A stretch of DNA of 64,000 nt from Maribacter sp. 4G9 (GCF_002742265.1 NZ_MDGL01000007.1:62001-126000); one strand, 5' to 3'. Positions 17,109 to 25,773 are shown, numbered from the stretch's first letter. A program made the numbers and translations. The notes: generated by a model not told the origin, from the letters alone.

Positions 17109-18793
17109 TGAATATCACGAAGTTTAAGTTGTAAACTAATATTTCCCTGCCACTCGTTTTCATCGATGGAAAATACCGCATTAAAAGGTCTTCTACCGGT
17201 AACTTTTGAAAGTTTATCCCCCAAATTAAAACCGATCCCATCAATCTTATAACTATCCTCTTGCGTCACCGAAACCTTTAAATGTGCCCCTTCCTGTCCT
17301 ACTGTTCTCGCATATCCTGTGTCCGTTAATTTTTCACCCATAAAAACGGGTGCCATGTTTCCAGGGCCAAATGGCGCAAACTGTTTTAAAATGCGCATGA
17401 GTTTAGGTGTGATGTCCTTTAATTCAATAATGGTATCGACCAAGATTTCCGGCGTTAATAAGGTGGGATCTATACTATTCTTGACCACTCGCTCAAACTG
17501 TTCCTTAAAAGCCTCGTATTGTTCCTCTAATAGGGTAAGACCTGCAGCATATTTATGACCACCGAATTGCTCGATACAATCAGAACAGCTTTCCAAGGCA
17601 TTGTACACATCGAAACCTTTAACCGATCGGGCTGATGCAGCCAATTTATTACCACTCTTGGTAAAGACCAACGTAGGTCTATAATAGGTTTCTGTCAATC
17701 GGGAAGCTACAATTCCAATAACCCCTTTGTGCCAATGCTCTTGAAAGACCACTGATGTGAACCGGTCTTCCTCCTTGTTGTTCTGAATCTGAAGAATGGC
17801 TTCCTGGGTAATTTCCTGGTCCAAACCTTTTCTATCGGAATTATACTTTTCTATTTCCGAAGCAAATTTGCTCGCCTTGGAAATATCCGTTTCGGTAAGA
17901 AGGTTTACGGCATGTTGGCCATGCTCCATTCTACCGGCGGCATTGATTCTAGGGGCAATGATGAATACGACATCGGTAATGGTAAGTGTCGATTTGTTTA
18001 GATGTTGAATAATGGCCTTAAAACCCTCCCGTGGGTTTTGGTTGATAACCTGTAGGCCATAAAATGCCAAAATCCGATTCTCTCCAGTTATCGGTACGAT
18101 ATCGGCACCAATCGCAGTAGCCACTAAATCAAGATAATACGCTAAATCATCTATAGTTTCACCTCGTTGGGAACCTAAAGCCTGTACAAGTTTAAATCCT
18201 ACCCCGCAGCCACAAAGTTCATCATAAGGGTAGGTACAGTCCTCCCTTTTGGGATCCAATACCGCAACCGCAGGGGGTAAAACCGAATCTGGTCTGTGGT
18301 GGTCACAGATGATAAAATCGATTCCTTTTTTGGAGGCATATTCAACCTTCTCAATCGCCTTGATGCCACAATCCAAGGCAATGATCAAGGAGAATCCGTT
18401 ATCCTCGGCAAAGTCGATGCCCTTATAAGAAACCCCGTAACCCTCATCGTATCTATCGGGAATATAGGTGGCCACATTTGGATAGTAGGAAAGTAGATAG
18501 GAAGAGACAAGCGCCACAGCCGTTGTTCCGTCCACATCATAATCCCCATAAATTAGAATATTCTCGTTTTCGGAAATGGCGTTTTCTATTCGGGCCACGG
18601 CCAAGTCCATATCCTTCATCAAAAAAGGATCGTGCAAATCCTCCAATTGCGGGCGGAAAAATTTTTTGGCCTCCTCAAACGTGGAGATTCCGCGCTGAAG
18701 CAATAAATGTGCGACAATATCATCCACCCCCAAAGCCTCGGCTAAAGAGTCGATTTTAGATTGTTCGGGTTTTGGTTTTATTCTCCAGCGCAT
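17105..18793 (-). CDS. recJ: Single-stranded-DNA-specific exonuclease RecJ
   Basis: 562 residues from the ATG at 18793 (MRWRIKPKPEQ), the usual RecJ N-terminus; a longer in-frame extension runs through a CTTGAA-type repeat and is rejected. DHH-family motifs: YGDYDVDGTTA, ALDCGIKA and CDHHRPD, then the DHHA1 motif with QFGGHKYAAGLTL, and a C-terminal OB-like region. RecJ degrades single-stranded DNA 5' to 3' in recombination and mismatch repair. It heads the operon recJ - VOC - MFS. Confidence 0.95.
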   Translation of the reverse strand: MRWRIKPKPEQSKIDSLAEALGVDDIVAHLLLQRGISTFEEAKKFFRPQLEDLHDPFLMKDMDLAVARIENAISENENILIYGDYDVDGTTAVALVSSYLLSYYPNVATYIPDRYDEGYGVSYKGIDFAEDNGFSLIIALDCGIKAIEKVEYASKKGIDFIICDHHRPDSVLPPAVAVLDPKREDCTYPYDELCGCGVGFKLVQALGSQRGETIDDLAYYLDLVATAIGADIVPITGENRILAFYGLQVINQNPREGFKAIIQHLNKSTLTITDVVFIIAPRINAAGRMEHGQHAVNLLTETDISKASKFASEIEKYNSDRKGLDQEITQEAILQIQNNKEEDRFTSVVFQEHWHKGVIGIVASRLTETYYRPTLVFTKSGNKLAASARSVKGFDVYNALESCSDCIEQFGGHKYAAGLTLLEEQYEAFKEQFERVVKNSIDPTLLTPEILVDTIIELKDITPKLMRILKQFAPFGPGNMAPVFMGEKLTDTGYARTVGQEGAHLKVSVTQEDSYKIDGIGFNLGDKLSKVTGRRPFNAVFSIDENEWQGNISLQLKLRDIQ

Positions 18794-18799
18794 TTTCTT

Positions 18800-18832
18800 A
18801 AGCTCAAGTTCAAACTCAAATATTAAGTTCAA
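18800..18832. repeat. CTTGAA-type repeat, left of four-helix-bundle gene
   Basis: AGCTCAAGTTCAAACTCAAA and ATTAAGTTCAA: tandem CAAGTTCAA-type units. They are in inverted orientation relative to those at 19209-19246, so the gene between is enclosed by an imperfect inverted repeat. Confidence 0.7.
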
Positions 18833-18842
18833 TAGGGTCTTG

Positions 18843-19199
18843 TTATTGTTTTTTGTTCTTGATAATAGTAGCAATAATTCTTACAAGTTGCTCTACTTCG
18901 TTCAACAATTTACTCCTCATGGAGTTGTCTCCGTATTTCACCCTGTCCAAGATTTTTAAATTAACTCGGGATTCCTTCAATTCCTTTAGAGTAATCGATA
19001 CTTTGTCGATATAATCTTTATCTGAGTTTGTTCCCTGTGCTTCGCCAAAATTCAATGCAGAACTACCACCAGATCTCAACAGTTGGTTACCATAATATTG
19101 ACCTGTCATATCTGAGGGCATATCTTTGCAGAAGAAAACGATATCCGCCGCAAAACATACAAGTCTATCTTCCAAATCAAACTTTTTATCGGGATTCAT
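18843..19199 (-). CDS. Four-helix-bundle protein (23S rRNA intervening-sequence family)
   Basis: 118 residues, entirely helical. The sequence FDLEDRLVCFAADIV...GQYYGNQLLRSGGSSALNFGEAQ...FIDK-type is characteristic of the S23 / four-helix-bundle family, first seen as ORFs inside 23S rRNA intervening sequences and common as scattered single genes in Bacteroidota; it is also related to the Avd protein of diversity-generating retroelements. There is no rRNA, reverse transcriptase or variable-repeat target nearby. Function unknown. It sits between recJ and osmC, flanked on both sides by CTTGAA-type repeats in opposite orientation, which suggests it was inserted as a unit. Confidence 0.85.
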   Translation of the reverse strand: MNPDKKFDLEDRLVCFAADIVFFCKDMPSDMTGQYYGNQLLRSGGSSALNFGEAQGTNSDKDYIDKVSITLKELKESRVNLKILDRVKYGDNSMRSKLLNEVEQLVRIIATIIKNKKQ

Positions 19200-19208
19200 G
19201 TAAATTCA

Positions 19209-19246
19209 GTTGAGCTTGAACTTGAATCTTGCACTTGATATTCAAC
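19209..19246. repeat. CTTGAA-type repeat, right of four-helix-bundle gene
   Basis: GAGCTTGAACTTGAATCTTG, then CACTTGATATTCAAC. It reaches into the last codons of the neighbouring OsmC gene (stop at 19242). Inverted partner of 18800-18832. Confidence 0.65.
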
Positions 19247-19670
19247 TATGGTGAAATATAGTTTTAATATCCAATACAGCAAACCTCCGGAACATCTCCA
19301 TTACCCCACAATATTTCTCCACCGAAAGATCTACCGCGCGTTGTAGTTTTTTCTCATCAAGGTTAGGGCCGTGAAAATGGTATTCAATAACGACCTTGTC
19401 ATAGTATTTGGGATGTTCGTCAGTAAGGTTGGCGATGGTTTCGATGTGAAAATCGATTACCTCCAGTTTCATTTTTTTGATAAGTGCGGCAACATCCAGG
19501 CCCGAACACCCGGCCAATCCGGATAGCATCAGCGCCTTGGGTCTTACCCCACTACCATCGCCGCCGTCTTCCTTGGCGATATCTATCCGTATAGTTTGCC
19601 CTGAGGGATTATTGCTCTCAAAGGCCATGTTTCCCAACCATTTGGTGGTGATGTGATTTGTTGTACCCAT
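19242..19670 (-). CDS. OsmC family peroxiredoxin-like protein
   Basis: 142 residues from ATG 19670 (MGTTNHITTKWLGNM); the open frame extends 95 codons upstream but that part overlaps the divergent gene and has no OsmC character. The two redox cysteines are in GLAGCSGLDV (about 60) and EKYCGVMEM (about 122). OsmC/Ohr proteins reduce organic hydroperoxides in the cytoplasm; this YhfA-like short form has an unproven substrate. It is divergent from the CMD-like gene at 19729, another likely redox protein, across 58 bases. Confidence 0.9.
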   Translation of the reverse strand: MGTTNHITTKWLGNMAFESNNPSGQTIRIDIAKEDGGDGSGVRPKALMLSGLAGCSGLDVAALIKKMKLEVIDFHIETIANLTDEHPKYYDKVVIEYHFHGPNLDEKKLQRAVDLSVEKYCGVMEMFRRFAVLDIKTIFHHS

Positions 19671-19728
19671 AATTTTTTGTTTCTTGTGGAATACAAAAAT
19701 ACCATAATTAACCTCCAAAAAATAGCCT

Positions 19729-20331
19729 ATGGCACTTGTAAATCCCTTAGACCCCAACCACGACCCCGAAACAAAAAAATTGGCCGAATTCTTCAATGAA
19801 ACCTTGGGGTTTTGCCCTAATTCCGTATTGACCATGCAGCACCGGCCTGCGATATCAAAAGCCTTCATAAACCTCAATAAAGCGGTGATGGCGAATGAAG
19901 GCAGGGTCACTTCTGCCCTAAAACGGATGATTGCATGGGTCAGCAGCAATGCCACAGGTTGCAGGTATTGTCAGGCCCATGCCATTAGGGCCGCCGAACG
20001 TTATGGCGCAGAACAGGAACAACTAGACAATATATGGGAATACCGTACCCATTCCGCTTTCTCCGATGCAGAACGGGCCGCATTGGATTTTTCACTGCAA
20101 GCCTCCCAAGTACCCAATGCCGTGGATGCCAAAATAAAAGAACGACTTTACAAATATTGGGACGAAGGCGAAATTGTGGAAATGCTAGGGGTGATTTCCC
20201 TGTTTGGCTACCTCAACCGATGGAACGATTCCATGGGAACCTCCATTGAGGATGGAGCCGTGGATAGTGCTGACCAATATTTGGGAAAACACGGTTGGGA
20301 AAAGGGTAAGCACGATGGGTCAAGGTATTAG
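19729..20331 (+). CDS. Carboxymuconolactone decarboxylase / AhpD-like alkylhydroperoxidase
   Basis: 200 residues. The AhpD-like active site is C78-x2-C81-x2-H84 in the segment ATGCRYCQAHAIRAAERYG. Proteins of this shape (uncharacterised peroxidase-related family) are thought to reduce peroxides; no direct substrate is known. It is divergent from osmC. Its TAG stop shares its final G with the first base of the long heptanucleotide array, so the array begins exactly where coding ends. Confidence 0.87.
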   Translation: MALVNPLDPNHDPETKKLAEFFNETLGFCPNSVLTMQHRPAISKAFINLNKAVMANEGRVTSALKRMIAWVSSNATGCRYCQAHAIRAAERYGAEQEQLDNIWEYRTHSAFSDAERAALDFSLQASQVPNAVDAKIKERLYKYWDEGEIVEMLGVISLFGYLNRWNDSMGTSIEDGAVDSADQYLGKHGWEKGKHDGSRY

Positions 20332-20465
20332 TTGTTGGTTGTTGGTTGTTGGTTGTTGGTTGTTGGTTGTTGGTTGTTGGTTGTTGGTTGTTGGTTGTTG
20401 GTTGTTGGTTGTTGGTTGTTGGTTGTTGGTTGTTGGTTGTTGGTTGTTGGTTGTTGGTTGTTGGT
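20331..20465. repeat. Heptanucleotide tandem array (GTTGTTG-type, about 19 copies)
   Basis: 135 bases of uninterrupted 7-base units (GTTGTTG / TTGGTTG in other phases) with no visible variation. Because 7 is not a multiple of 3, the array gives a repeating seven-residue peptide in every open frame (LLVVGCW on plus, TTNNQQP on minus); these frames are not considered genes. Such perfect arrays change length by slippage. It lies between a stop codon and 112 bases of unremarkable sequence before the convergent DUF819 gene. Confidence 0.97.
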
Positions 20466-20577
20466 AAAAGATATGGATTTTCTGTCTCTTCTATTAGCTT
20501 TTCATAAATATTACTAATAAGTGAATCCACTGATAAAGGCAATCGACAAGTCTATCTATAAATCGAAGGTTCCCAAA

Positions 20578-21705
20578 TTACACCACAAACCTCTTAAACA
20601 ACCAAATTGTCAACATCCCCCAAAAGGTGCCCGTGGCCATACTTAAAATGGCCAATACAATGGCATGGGGCATCCACTTAAGGTTATAGGCGGCCGTAAC
20701 AGCGGGCGCCGTGGCGATACCCCCTACGTTGGCCATACTGGCAATGGGCACCCAGGCCATATTCACGTTCAATGCTTTGGCCACCAGGACCATAATAATA
20801 AAATGACCCAAAAGCCACACGCATAAAAAACCGAAAAAAGGAAGATTAAAACCTAGCGTGGCAATCTGTAATTTCAATCCCAATACCGCCATCACCACGA
20901 TAATCAAGATTCCCCCCGCCTTTAGGGCGAATCTATAGTTCCATTTCAGTATAAAATTGCTCAACGCCAACCCTATAAAGGAAAGTAGCACCACTTTTAC
21001 AATGAAGCTGTCAATAAGGTAATTGTTTACAACCACAATGATTAACAGCACCAAGGCACATAACCATGGGTTCCATTTGCTTCCCTTTTCCAAACGGATA
21101 TCTTCAGGAATGGCAACATCCGATACCCGAAACCACTTATTTAACCAATCGCTTTTTTTAATGGTTTGGAACATGAGAATTGTCCAAACGTTCACTAGAA
21201 TATTATCCATCACAAGAACGGTCAAAAAGATATTCTCCGGGCATTCTACCAATTCCTTCAATACGAGCTGACTCGTACTTCCCCCGATCCAGCTACCCAC
21301 GATGGGCGGTATGCCCATCCAATAGTTTTCCGTTACCAAGGTCTTTGAAATCAAGTCGGTTTCAGAAAAAAGTAACATAAAGACTATCGGGAAAATGGCA
21401 ATGAAAAAGGAGCCCGCTAGAAAAACCAATATTGGCTTATAGCCTATGGACTTCAACTGTCCCAAGGACAAACTACTCATCACGGCGATGATGGCCAAGG
21501 GAATGAAATAATCCCTACTAAAGTCATGGATATCGGCCTGGGAATAGTCTACGTTGAAGATATACGAAATAACGGCTGGGATAATGTAGGCTAGCAAAAT
21601 GGCAGGAACCCAATCGAACAAGGATTTTATATGCCTATTTTCCCATCGGTCCAAAAAATAGACTGCAATTACGGTTAAACCGGAAATAACCCATGGTGCC
21701 CACAT
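20578..21705 (-). CDS. DUF819 family membrane protein
   Basis: 375 residues with about 10-11 membrane segments. The pattern WIGGSTSQLVLKE, MDNILVNVWT, and the C-terminal SMANVGGIATAPAVTAAYN is characteristic of DUF819 (YjcL-like) proteins, which are predicted transporters related to glutamate/keto-gluconate-type carriers. The substrate is unknown. It follows rsmI by 37 bases on the same strand. Confidence 0.87.
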   Translation of the reverse strand: MWAPWVISGLTVIAVYFLDRWENRHIKSLFDWVPAILLAYIIPAVISYIFNVDYSQADIHDFSRDYFIPLAIIAVMSSLSLGQLKSIGYKPILVFLAGSFFIAIFPIVFMLLFSETDLISKTLVTENYWMGIPPIVGSWIGGSTSQLVLKELVECPENIFLTVLVMDNILVNVWTILMFQTIKKSDWLNKWFRVSDVAIPEDIRLEKGSKWNPWLCALVLLIIVVVNNYLIDSFIVKVVLLSFIGLALSNFILKWNYRFALKAGGILIIVVMAVLGLKLQIATLGFNLPFFGFLCVWLLGHFIIMVLVAKALNVNMAWVPIASMANVGGIATAPAVTAAYNLKWMPHAIVLAILSMATGTFWGMLTIWLFKRFVV

Positions 21706-21742
21706 GGGTTCAATTTAAGCTAAATTTTTATGTATTATATGA

Positions 21743-22414
21743 TTATTTTCTACCCCCCACCACAATCACTATTTCTCCCTTTGGAGGCTTTTCGGTATAA
21801 TGTTTTAGAACTTCTTCCGCTGTTCCCCTCACCGTTTCCTCGTACATTTTAGTAAGTTCCCGGGATACGGAAACCGGCCTATCCGCCCCAAAGTATTCCA
21901 CAAAATTGGTCAATGTCTTTTGGAGTTTATGTGGGGATTCATAAAAAATAAGGGTACGTGGTTCCTCGGCCAAAAGGGTCAATCGAGTTTGTCTTCCCTT
22001 TTTGACCGGTAAAAAGCCTTCAAAAACAAACTTGTCATTGGGCAAGCCACTATTCACCAAAGCAGGTACAAAGGCCGTTGCTCCTGGAAGACAATCCACT
22101 TCCACATGGGCTTCTATACAAGCCCTGGTCAATAAAAAACCGGGGTCCGAAATGGCCGGGGTGCCGGCATCGGAAATCAAGGCAATGGAATCCTCTCCCT
22201 TTAATCTGTTAACGATCGCTGTTACCGTTTTGTGCTCATTGTGCATGTGATGACTTTGCATGGGCGTGGAAACCCCAAGATGCTGTAAAAGCTTTCCACT
22301 GGTACGGGTATCTTCGGCCAAAACCAAGTCAACCTCCTTTAAAACCCGAATGGCCCTTAGGGTAATATCCTCCAAGTTGCCAATGGGAGTTGGCACAATA
22401 TATAGTTTTCCCAT
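21743..22414 (-). CDS. rsmI: 16S rRNA (cytidine1402-2'-O)-methyltransferase
   Basis: 223 residues from ATG 22414 (MGKLYIVPTPIGNLEDITLRA), the standard RsmI start; 15 extra in-frame codons run through a hairpin and are rejected. The SAM-binding motifs of the tetrapyrrole-methylase-like fold are present: AEDTRTSGKLL, SDAGTPAISDPG, PGATAFVPALVNSGL and FYESPHKL. It methylates the ribose of C1402 in the ribosomal decoding centre. The C-terminal domain is short, as usual in Bacteroidota. Confidence 0.96.
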   Translation of the reverse strand: MGKLYIVPTPIGNLEDITLRAIRVLKEVDLVLAEDTRTSGKLLQHLGVSTPMQSHHMHNEHKTVTAIVNRLKGEDSIALISDAGTPAISDPGFLLTRACIEAHVEVDCLPGATAFVPALVNSGLPNDKFVFEGFLPVKKGRQTRLTLLAEEPRTLIFYESPHKLQKTLTNFVEYFGADRPVSVSRELTKMYEETVRGTAEEVLKHYTEKPPKGEIVIVVGGRK

Positions 22415-22429
22415 AGTCCCAAAATTAAA

Positions 22430-22455
22430 GACCCAACACCAAGTGTTGGGCCTCT
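22430..22455 (-). terminator. Hairpin between hypothetical gene and rsmI
   Basis: CCCAACAC (22432-22439), loop CAA, GTGTTGGG (22443-22450): perfect 8-bp stem. On the minus strand it lies between the stop of the hypothetical gene (22476) and the rsmI start (22414) and is followed by a T-containing but weak run, so it is a terminator or attenuator. Confidence 0.6.
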
Positions 22456-22475
22456 TCAATAAATAAATTCCGTAT

Positions 22476-23159
22476 TTATGAAAATCTGCGTTCTATCAGT
22501 TCCATAAAACGTATTTCATATTCTTCCTTTCCTTCCCAATTATCATAATCTGGCTTTACCATATTTTTAATGAAGGAAATCGATCGCTCATGGCTGTCTA
22601 TAGTACTCAATTGGGACAATACCCTATTGTAGTCCTCCGTACTTCCATGGAAAAGATGCTTTATAAACCCAAGCTTGCTGTTCAAGTCCACTTTGAGCTC
22701 CTTGGTTACCAAACTATCGTTCAAGGATTTAGGTATATCCTGTTTCTTGGTGCTTGCGGGGGGCATAAACAGTTCTTTATCGTTCTTCATCAGGTCAGGT
22801 CTGGCCATAAACTCCGTTAGCACCTCTTCCAAGCTATCTGAGTTGGGCATTTCAGAAACCATATCTTTTATGGTATCCATCCCTGGAGTCATGATGTCTT
22901 CCTCATGTGGGTTACTTTCAGGAACAGAGGTATTGGCACTCATCACTGCCTTGGCCATTTTTTCAAACTTTTCCGCAATAACGTTTTTTGAAACGTCTAC
23001 TTGAATATCGTTCAGTTCCTCCTCGATAAACTTAAGTACTGCAATTTTCTCGTAAAGCTTTTTGGCGGCCTCATACAAACCCGTGATGTCCTTAACCTCC
23101 CTGGAAGTAATAATGTCCGTGGACATTCTGATAAGATCTTCCCTTAATTTTTCCTTCAT
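22476..23159 (-). CDS. Conserved hypothetical protein (flavobacterial, beside tdk)
   Basis: 227 residues, no signal peptide or membrane segment. The N-terminal third (MKEKLREDLIRMSTDII...EFIEEELND) is predicted helical, the middle is acidic and low-complexity (about 80-150), and the C-terminal part (NSKLGFIKHLFHGSTEDYNR, then SQLSTIDSHERSISFIKNMV and PDYDNWEG) looks well ordered and is the likely conserved domain. I do not recognise a functional family; relatives appear to be limited to Flavobacteriia. It is divergent from tdk (107 bases). Confidence 0.8.
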   Translation of the reverse strand: MKEKLREDLIRMSTDIITSREVKDITGLYEAAKKLYEKIAVLKFIEEELNDIQVDVSKNVIAEKFEKMAKAVMSANTSVPESNPHEEDIMTPGMDTIKDMVSEMPNSDSLEEVLTEFMARPDLMKNDKELFMPPASTKKQDIPKSLNDSLVTKELKVDLNSKLGFIKHLFHGSTEDYNRVLSQLSTIDSHERSISFIKNMVKPDYDNWEGKEEYEIRFMELIERRFS

Positions 23160-23265
23160 AACTACAAATTAGGTTATTCCGCGCTAATCCCGCGCCTTTT
23201 TTTAATAACTTTAAGATTCTATGAATAGAACGGAAAAACCTCTTATTTTCGTTTAAAAATACAAA

Positions 23266-23910
23266 ATGTTTCTCGAAAACACCGTTAATCACCAAGAACA
23301 ATTCGGCTGGATCGAGGTCATTGCCGGCTCCATGTTTTCGGGTAAAACCGAGGAATTGATACGCAGGCTAAAAAGGGCCCAGTTCGCCAAGTTGAAAGTA
23401 GAGATTTTTAAGCCCATGGTAGATACGCGGTATGATGACGACATGGTGGTTTCCCACGATGCCAACGAAATTAGGTCTACCCCGGTGCCAGCCGCCGCCA
23501 ACATTCGTATTTTGGCTGACACCTGTGATGTGATTGGTATTGACGAGGCACAGTTTTTTGACGATGAGATCGTAACGGTTTGCAACGACCTTGCCAATAA
23601 AGGCATTCGGGTAATCGTTGCCGGATTGGACATGGATTTTAAGGGAAACCCGTTTGGCCCAATGCCGGCACTTATGGCCACGGCCGAATATGTGACCAAA
23701 GTACACGCCATCTGTACGAGAACGGGCAATTTGGCCCATTACAGTTTTCGTAAATCCAACAACGACAAGCTTGTTCTGTTAGGCGAAACAAACGAATATG
23801 AACCCTTAAGCCGTGGTGCCTTTTATAAGGCCATGCTCAAGGAAAAAGTGAGGCATATGCAGGTGGATTCAGAGGAAATTAAAAATTCTAATAAAAAACC
23901 GAATGCCTAA
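23266..23910 (+). CDS. tdk: Thymidine kinase (type II), zinc-site-poor variant
   Basis: 214 residues. P-loop GSMFSGKTEELIRRLKR (about 21-37) and the DEAQFFDD motif (about 95) define the TK1-type kinase that phosphorylates thymidine with ATP in salvage. The structural zinc site normally built from four cysteines is largely gone: the first pair reads CTRTG instead of CxxC, and the last pair reads EPLSRGAF instead of CR-x-C. The lasso and substrate loop (YEPLSRGAFYKAM) is otherwise normal, so the enzyme is probably functional. It overlaps alr by 8 bases. Confidence 0.92.
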   Translation: MFLENTVNHQEQFGWIEVIAGSMFSGKTEELIRRLKRAQFAKLKVEIFKPMVDTRYDDDMVVSHDANEIRSTPVPAAANIRILADTCDVIGIDEAQFFDDEIVTVCNDLANKGIRVIVAGLDMDFKGNPFGPMPALMATAEYVTKVHAICTRTGNLAHYSFRKSNNDKLVLLGETNEYEPLSRGAFYKAMLKEKVRHMQVDSEEIKNSNKKPNA

Positions 23911-25009
23911 GGCCCAAGAGACCGTTCTGGAAATAGACTTGAAGTCGCTGGAACATAATTATCGTTTTTTGCGCTCCCAATTAAAACCGGAAACGAAATT
24001 TTTGTCCGTGGTGAAGGCCTTTGCCTATGGCAACGATGCGGACCAAATCGCATTGAAATTACAGGAGTTGGGTACGGATTATTTTGCTGTGGCCTATGTA
24101 AAAGAGGGCGTTGCCCTGCGTAAAGCGGGGATTACGAAACCGATTTTGGTACTCCACCCGCAGGCCGTTAATTTTGAGACGCTTATCGCGTACCAGTTGG
24201 AACCAAGTATTTATTCTTTTGGGGTCCTAAAGCAGTTCATTTCGGTCTTGGAGCAGAAAGAAAGCGCTCCGTATCCTGTTCATATCAAGTTCAATACCGG
24301 ATTGAACCGATTGGGATTTGGAGAAAAGGACCTTAAATCCCTTTTGGAGCTATTGGAAAATCAGGATACTTTGGAAATTGTTTCCCTATTTTCCCATTTA
24401 GCCGCTACGGAAGACCCTAAAGAAGAAGTGTTCACCAGGAACCAAATTGCGCTGTTTGAGAAAATCAGTACGGAAGTATCCAATCAACTTAAAATACAAC
24501 CTATACGACATATCCTAAACACTTCCGGAATCCTTAATTATACGGAATCCCAGTATTATATGGTTCGTAGTGGCATAGGATTGTACGGTTATGGAAATGA
24601 CCCCAAGTTTGATACAAAATTGAAGCCTATCGCTAGCTTAAAAACCATTGTTTCCCAAATACATAAACTGGACCCATATGAAAGTGTAGGCTATAACCGG
24701 GCCTTTATCTCCAGTAAACCTAGGGTAACAGCCACCTTGCCCATTGGCCATGCAGATGGTATTGGAAGACAATACGGAAAAGGCAAAACCTTGGTGTTGG
24801 TCAATGGCCAAATGGCGCCCATCATTGGAAATGTCTGTATGGATATGATTATGGTGGATATTACGAATATCCCCTGCAAGGAAGGGGATGAGGTAATTTT
24901 ATTCGGACCTCAGCTATCGGCACATGAAGTGGCAAAAACCGCGGGTACCATTTCCTATGAATTGATTACAGGTATTTCACAAAGGGTAAAAAGAGTTTAT
25001 TCTTATTAA
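23903..25009 (+). CDS. alr: Alanine racemase
   Basis: 368 residues, the normal length for a free-standing Alr. The PLP lysine lies in SVVKAFAYGNDA (about 35-46; most families have KADAYG), the barrel motifs KFNTGLNRLGF and SGILNYTESQYYMVRSGIGLYG follow, and the second catalytic Tyr is in SVGYNRAF (about 257) of the C-terminal domain. It makes D-alanine for peptidoglycan. Start ATG 23903 overlaps the tdk reading frame by 8 bases, indicating co-translation. Confidence 0.95.
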   Translation: MPKAQETVLEIDLKSLEHNYRFLRSQLKPETKFLSVVKAFAYGNDADQIALKLQELGTDYFAVAYVKEGVALRKAGITKPILVLHPQAVNFETLIAYQLEPSIYSFGVLKQFISVLEQKESAPYPVHIKFNTGLNRLGFGEKDLKSLLELLENQDTLEIVSLFSHLAATEDPKEEVFTRNQIALFEKISTEVSNQLKIQPIRHILNTSGILNYTESQYYMVRSGIGLYGYGNDPKFDTKLKPIASLKTIVSQIHKLDPYESVGYNRAFISSKPRVTATLPIGHADGIGRQYGKGKTLVLVNGQMAPIIGNVCMDMIMVDITNIPCKEGDEVILFGPQLSAHEVAKTAGTISYELITGISQRVKRVYSY

Positions 25010-25087
25010 AAAATGATTTATTTCACATTTTATTAAGAATTATTTTATCTTACATTGCATCCCTATAAACCAATAAAACACTAAATC

Positions 25088-25495
25088 ATGCTTAAAGAAT
25101 TTAAGAATTTTATTATGACCGGAAATGTCATTGACTTGGCAGTTGCGGTAATTCTGGCCGTGGCCGTTGGTCTTGTTGTCAATGGATTTGTCTCCGATAT
25201 AATGATGCCTATAGTAGGTCATTTTGCGGGTGGACTGGACTTCGCCGATATGAAAGTTGTATTGGACGAAGCCGTTGTAGGCGCAGATGGGACTGTAACA
25301 AAACCTGAAAATGCAATTATGTACGGTAAATGGGTCAACGCCATAATCAACTTGATTACCGTAGGCTTTGTATTGTTTATGATGGTTAAGGCCTATAATA
25401 AAACCAAAAAGAAAGAGGAGCCCGCTCCAGAAGCACCAAAGGGCCCAACGGCCGAGGAGTTGCTTACGGAAATTAGGGATGCCTTAAAAAAGTAA
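25088..25495 (+). CDS. mscL: Large-conductance mechanosensitive channel
   Basis: 135 residues with the MscL layout: N-terminal helix MLKEFKNFIMTGNVIDLAVAVI, TM1 with gate residues (AVILAVAVGLVVNGFV), periplasmic loop, TM2 (WVNAIINLITVGFVLFMMV) and a charged cytoplasmic helix (KKKEEPAPEAP...LLTEIRDALKK). It opens under membrane tension to release solutes on osmotic downshock. Single gene with its own terminator. Confidence 0.97.
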   Translation: MLKEFKNFIMTGNVIDLAVAVILAVAVGLVVNGFVSDIMMPIVGHFAGGLDFADMKVVLDEAVVGADGTVTKPENAIMYGKWVNAIINLITVGFVLFMMVKAYNKTKKKEEPAPEAPKGPTAEELLTEIRDALKK

Positions 25496-25540
25496 TTATC
25501 CGTTTTAAGGATATACCGCTGCACCGCAGTCTAACTTTAA

Positions 25541-25584
25541 AAACCGCCAACATTGCTTCGCTAGCAGTTTGGCGGTATTTTTTT
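25541..25584 (+). terminator. Terminator after mscL
   Basis: ACCGCCAA (25543-25550) pairs with TTGGCGGT (25569-25576), loop of 18 bases containing its own small GCTTCGCTAGC fold, followed by nine T in ten bases. 48 bases past the mscL stop. Confidence 0.85.
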
Positions 25585-25773
25585 TTCGATATTCAGGATT
25601 AAAAATGCTCCAACGTTTAAGAGCCTTCGTAAATAGAATTTCTAAAATTTTAGGTTTTACACAGAATGTTGTTTCTGTAACTTTTTGTTATATTTTAATT
25701 ATTAATGGCAAATTCCCTTGCCCAACTTAAGGTATTACCTATTTTTGCGCCAGAAATTCAAAATCATACAAGT

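Noticed and set aside
20331-20465. CRISPR array
   Set aside because: Units are 7 bases with no spacers and no cas genes nearby.
20204-20542. Long open frames of LLVVGCW or TTNNQQP repeats on both strands
   Set aside because: They are products of the 7-base tandem array, which is open in several frames by chance; no real protein domain or start signal.
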